The notes below the pieces were generated by a model. The model had not been told where the DNA came from. It saw nothing but the letters and a program-made list of their open reading frames with translations, and ran no database searches. From positions 2,480,001 through 2,544,000 of the forward strand of contig NZ_CP016948.1 in assembly GCF_001642805.2 (NCBI RefSeq): 64,000 bases of DNA. The letters are read 5' to 3'. The DNA comes from Serratia surfactantfaciens. GTDB lineage: Bacteria > Pseudomonadota > Gammaproteobacteria > Enterobacterales > Enterobacteriaceae. Positions 61,167 through 64,000 of the stretch are shown here, one piece after another. The position numbers and the translations under genes are program-made. Positions within the stretch are counted from its first letter, which is position 1. Each line of letters starts with the position of its first letter.

Positions 61167-61183
61167 CGTTTAGCCTACGTTTA
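61167..61183 (+). promoter_or_regulatory. Candidate PhoP box upstream of the Kdo hydroxylase gene
   Basis: CGTTTA-GCCTA-CGTTTA is a perfect hexamer repeat at the 11-bp period of the PhoP consensus, in the direction of the downstream gene. No convincing -10 lies at the ideal distance. The rest of the 60941-61434 gap is AT-rich and shows no gene. Confidence 0.5.
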
Positions 61184-61434
61184 CTTTTTATTGGCGTTGC
61201 CGGTGATACCCTTGTCAGGACTATTCTAATTATCAGGAAGCCATCGCACGCTTCGGCGCAATGCGCCCTGCTGATACAACCATAATAGAACTCACCTATT
61301 TCACGTTGCCATTGGGCGACCGGCGCAAAGCGTTCTGACGCCGCTCCAGCCAGCCACTGTGCAAACCAGTGCAGCCATCCACGCGGCAACCTGAAAGGCG
61401 GGAATAAAGCGATACAGATTTGCGAGGAGATCTC

Positions 61435-62328
61435 ATGCCTACTGGCGATATTATGCGTGAACAGGCCGTACTGACGCTGCCGTTGCGGCAATGGGCGGCG
61501 GCGGAAACATCCAGCGCGGTCAGCGAACTGGAACAGGGCAAAGTGCTGTTTCTGCCTGAACTGGCCTTCACCCTGTCTGAGCAGGAAAAGCCGCTGCTGG
61601 ATCCGACGCTGGTCGATCCGAAGCGCAAGAACATCAGCTATCAGCCTCTGTCCGGCAAGCTGACCGGCGTCGCCGTTGCGGAGCGCCAGCAGCAGGTGCA
61701 GCAGCTGCTGGAACGCTATTACCAATCCTGTCGCCAGCTGATCGCCGGGCTGTTGCCCGAGTATCAGGAGGTGCTGCACCATCCGACCGGCAGCCTGCGC
61801 TTGCATCCGGTTTCCGCCTGGCGCGCCAAGAACTCCTGGCGCAAAGACGACAGCCGGCTGCACGTCGACGCTTTCCCGTCGCGTCCAAACTACGGCGAAC
61901 GCATTCTGCGCATCTTCACCAACATCAATCCTCACGGTGAGAATCGCCAATGGCGCGTCGGAGAACCCTTCCCCGATCTGGCGGAACGCTTTATGCCGCG
62001 TTTGGCCCGTTACTCCGCCTTCAGCAGCTGGTTGCAACATCAGGTCCGCATCACCAAAACCCGCCGCAGCCATTATGACCATCTGATGCTGCAACTGCAT
62101 GACGCGATGAAGGCCGACAGCGATTATCAGCAACGGGGTCCGCAGCTGGCGCTGGAGTTCCCGCCGGGCAGCAGTTGGATTTGCTTCTCGGATCAAACGC
62201 CGCACGCCGCGATGGGCGGCCAGTTTATGCTGGAGCAGACCTTCCTGTTGCCGGTGAATAAAATGCAGGATCCGCAGCGTTCGCCGCTGAAAGTGCTGGA
62301 ACAGCTGCGCGGGCAGCCGCTGATCTGA
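61435..62328 (+). CDS. kdoO: Kdo 3-hydroxylase (2-oxoglutarate/Fe dioxygenase)
   Basis: A 297-residue Kdo hydroxylase. The HxD iron motif is SRLHVDAFPSRPNYGERILR, with the second His in DQTPHAAMGGQFMLEQTF, and the WRKDD and INPHGENRQWRVGEPF segments are typical. It adds a 3-hydroxyl to inner-core Kdo, giving Ko, a sugar reported in Serratia, Yersinia and Burkholderia LPS. GAGGAG lies just before the ATG at 61435. The candidate PhoP box upstream suggests low-Mg2+ induction. It may act on the cytoplasmic face of the inner membrane on Kdo-lipid A. Confidence 0.9.
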   Translation: MPTGDIMREQAVLTLPLRQWAAAETSSAVSELEQGKVLFLPELAFTLSEQEKPLLDPTLVDPKRKNISYQPLSGKLTGVAVAERQQQVQQLLERYYQSCRQLIAGLLPEYQEVLHHPTGSLRLHPVSAWRAKNSWRKDDSRLHVDAFPSRPNYGERILRIFTNINPHGENRQWRVGEPFPDLAERFMPRLARYSAFSSWLQHQVRITKTRRSHYDHLMLQLHDAMKADSDYQQRGPQLALEFPPGSSWICFSDQTPHAAMGGQFMLEQTFLLPVNKMQDPQRSPLKVLEQLRGQPLI

Positions 62329-62333
62329 ATGAC

Positions 62334-62362
62334 TCGCCGCCGCCGGCACCCGGCGGCGGCGA
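62334..62362. terminator. Long GC-rich terminator hairpin
   Basis: TCGCCGCCGCCGG (62334-62346) and CCGGCGGCGGCGA (62350-62362) form a perfect 13-bp stem over a 3-base loop, between convergent genes. Confidence 0.75.
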
Positions 62363-62370
62363 AGCGCGCA

Positions 62371-64000
62371 TTATGCCTCGAAGTCCCCTTGCTGACGCGC
62401 CACCAGCGTCAGGATGCTGTACAGCGCCACCGGCTGCTGTTCCTGATTCAGCACCTGCACATCCCACACCACCACGCCATGCGGCCGATCTTCGGCGGTT
62501 TTCTGCGGCTTGCGGATCTTCTTCTTGCAGGTTAACCGCACCTGAATGGTGTCACCGATCTTCACCGGTTCAATAAAGCGCAGATTTTCCATGCCGTAGT
62601 TGGCGATTACCGGCCCAACGGCAGCGTCGACAAACAGCCCGGCAGCGGCGGACACCACAAAGTAACCGTGCGCCACCCGCTCGCCGAACAGCGAATCGGC
62701 AGCGCCGATCTTGTCCATGTGCGCGTAAAAATGGTCGCCGCTCAGGCAGGCGAAGTTGACGATATCCGCCTCGGTCACGGTGCGGCGCGCGGTCAACAGG
62801 CTATCGCCAAGCTGCAGCTGCTCGAAATATTTGCGGAACGGATGCACCGGATGCTCGGCGACCGGCGCGCCGCGCACCCATTCACCGCCGATGGCCGCCA
62901 GCATCGCCGGGCTGCCCTGGATCGCCGTACGCTGCATATAATGTTTCACCGCGCGCAGCCCGCCCAGCTCTTCGCCACCGCCGGCGCGCCCCGGGCCGCC
63001 GTGCACCAGCATCGGCAACGGCGAGCCGTGGCCGGTGGATTCCGCCGCCGCCTGCTCATCCAAAATCAACATACGTCCGTGAGCGCAGGCCGCCGCGCGG
63101 ATAAAGCGCTTGGCCAGCGCCGGGTCGGCGGTCACCAGCGATCCCGCCAGGCTGCCCTGCCCCAGCAACGCCAGCGCGATCGCCTGCTCGGTATCCGCAT
63201 ACGGCATCAGCGTCGCCACCGGGCCGAAGGCCTCGGTACCGTGCACCGCCTGATGGGTGAACGGATCGGCGCAATACAGCAGAGTCGGCGGATAAAATGC
63301 GCCACCGCGCGCGCCGTCCCCCAGCACGTCCAGCTTATCCAGGGCTGCGCCGCACAGCGGCTCGCAACCGTTGCGCAGCAGGAACTCCACCTTGCTTTGC
63401 ACATCATCACGCTGTTCGTGGCTGACCAACGCCCCCATGCGCACCTGCTCCAGCTGCGGGTCGCCCAGCGTCACGCCTGACAGTCGCTGCAGCAAGGCCT
63501 GACGCACCGCCGCCACCTGCGACGCCGGCACGATGATGCGGCGGATCGCGGTGCATTTCTGCCCCGCCTTGGCGGTCATTTCACGACACACCTCTTTAAT
63601 AAACAGGGCAAATTCCGGCATTTCCGGCGTCACGTCCTCCGCCAACACGCAGCAGTTGAGCGAATCCGCCTCCATGGTGAACGCGATCGATTTCTCCAAC
63701 AGGCGCGGATGCGCGCGCAGCCGCTGGCCGGTCTGCGCCGAACCGGTGAACGTGACCGCATCCTGATAATCCAGGTGCGCAAACATGTCGCCAACGCCGC
63801 CGCACACCAGCTGCAGCGCCCCTTCCGGCACCAGGCCGCTGTCGACGATCAGCCTGACCATCGCCTGCGTCAACTGCGCGGTGGCGGTGGCCGGCTTGAT
63901 GATGGCCGGCATGCCCGCCAGCCAGGTCGGCGCCAGTTTTTCCAACATCCCCCAGCACGGGAAGTTGAAGGCATTGATATGCAGCGCTACGCCCGGGCGC
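62371..64000 (-). CDS. paaZ: Bifunctional oxepin-CoA hydrolase/aldehyde dehydrogenase PaaZ, C-terminal part
   Basis: About 542 residues of PaaZ; the start lies beyond the window, and the frame is open to the right end ([15 protein letters not shown]). The dehydrogenase domain has the catalytic Glu in [10 protein letters not shown] and the Cys in [12 protein letters not shown]. The C-terminal MaoC-like hydratase domain covers the last ~150 residues ([37 protein letters not shown]). PaaZ opens the oxepin-CoA ring and oxidises the semialdehyde in phenylacetate catabolism, feeding beta-oxidation. The rest of the paa set is expected to the right. Confidence 0.94.
   Translation of the reverse strand, partial: RPGVALHINAFNFPCWGMLEKLAPTWLAGMPAIIKPATATAQLTQAMVRLIVDSGLVPEGALQLVCGGVGDMFAHLDYQDAVTFTGSAQTGQRLRAHPRLLEKSIAFTMEADSLNCCVLAEDVTPEMPEFALFIKEVCREMTAKAGQKCTAIRRIIVPASQVAAVRQALLQRLSGVTLGDPQLEQVRMGALVSHEQRDDVQSKVEFLLRNGCEPLCGAALDKLDVLGDGARGGAFYPPTLLYCADPFTHQAVHGTEAFGPVATLMPYADTEQAIALALLGQGSLAGSLVTADPALAKRFIRAAACAHGRMLILDEQAAAESTGHGSPLPMLVHGGPGRAGGGEELGGLRAVKHYMQRTAIQGSPAMLAAIGGEWVRGAPVAEHPVHPFRKYFEQLQLGDSLLTARRTVTEADIVNFACLSGDHFYAHMDKIGAADSLFGERVAHGYFVVSAAAGLFVDAAVGPVIANYGMENLRFIEPVKIGDTIQVRLTCKKKIRKPQKTAEDRPHGVVVWDVQVLNQEQQPVALYSILTLVARQQGDFEA

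Overview
The window looks like chromosome of a Serratia species, most likely in or near S. marcescens. GC content is high, and the gene content is enterobacterial: rcsA next to dsrB, cspC, umuDC with a LexA box, an mgtC-mgtB pair, a bestrophin of the YneE type, yfeX, and a Kdo hydroxylase. This is a judgement from gene content and protein resemblance; no database search was run.

Region by region. 1-4.4 kb: the end of a type VI secretion locus (C-terminal part of ClpV/TssH, a membrane Ser/Thr kinase, VgrG). 4.5-9.9 kb: a GyrI-like protein, tryptophan 2,3-dioxygenase, and a LacI regulator followed by MFS transporter, short-chain dehydrogenase and RbsD/FucU-type mutarotase, which looks like a small sugar-oxidation operon. 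9.9-16 kb: a chromosomal pore-forming bacteriocin with a colicin A-like N-terminus and no recognisable immunity gene; then a MarR regulator between a stand-alone C-terminal half of a pyruvate-dehydrogenase E1 and a full-length E1 paralogue. The two E1 genes share an unusual array of TTGCAA-like hexamers upstream. 16-19.4 kb: umuDC, followed by a duplicated umuD promoter/5' end that encloses a low-GC secreted-protein gene and a recombinase-like tail (a recombination scar). 19.4-24 kb: hydrolase/TetR pair, fdhD, bestrophin, yfeX.

24-34.7 kb: a complete benzoate-to-central-metabolism cluster. An IclR-type PcaR regulator diverges from pcaIJFD-catBCA-benABCD. BenABC and BenD make catechol, CatA opens the ring, CatB and CatC produce the enol-lactone, and PcaD, PcaIJ and PcaF yield succinyl-CoA and acetyl-CoA. 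34.7-36.9 kb: arsRBC. 37-38.8 kb: a SatD-family gene with a regularly spaced palindrome array upstream, plus a DUF3307 membrane protein. 38.8-42.9 kb: the Mg2+ locus mgtC-mgtB with a candidate PhoP box, overlapping leader hairpins and a short acidic leader ORF before mgtB. 43-49.7 kb: a secreted GH101/GH129-like protein, a CoA transferase with unusual domain order, LysR, PLP decarboxylase, GNAT.

49.7-57.7 kb: rcsA with an RcsAB-box-like site, dsrB, cspC, several small proteins, a quinone oxidoreductase, a PRISE-like reductase with a divergent LysR gene, YidB, GlsB/YeaQ and DUF883 proteins. 57.7-64 kb: small membrane proteins, a VOC protein, a Cache-GGDEF diguanylate cyclase, Kdo hydroxylase with a PhoP-box-like repeat upstream, and the C-terminal part of PaaZ running off the window. 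I saw no tRNA, rRNA, CRISPR array or intact insertion sequence.
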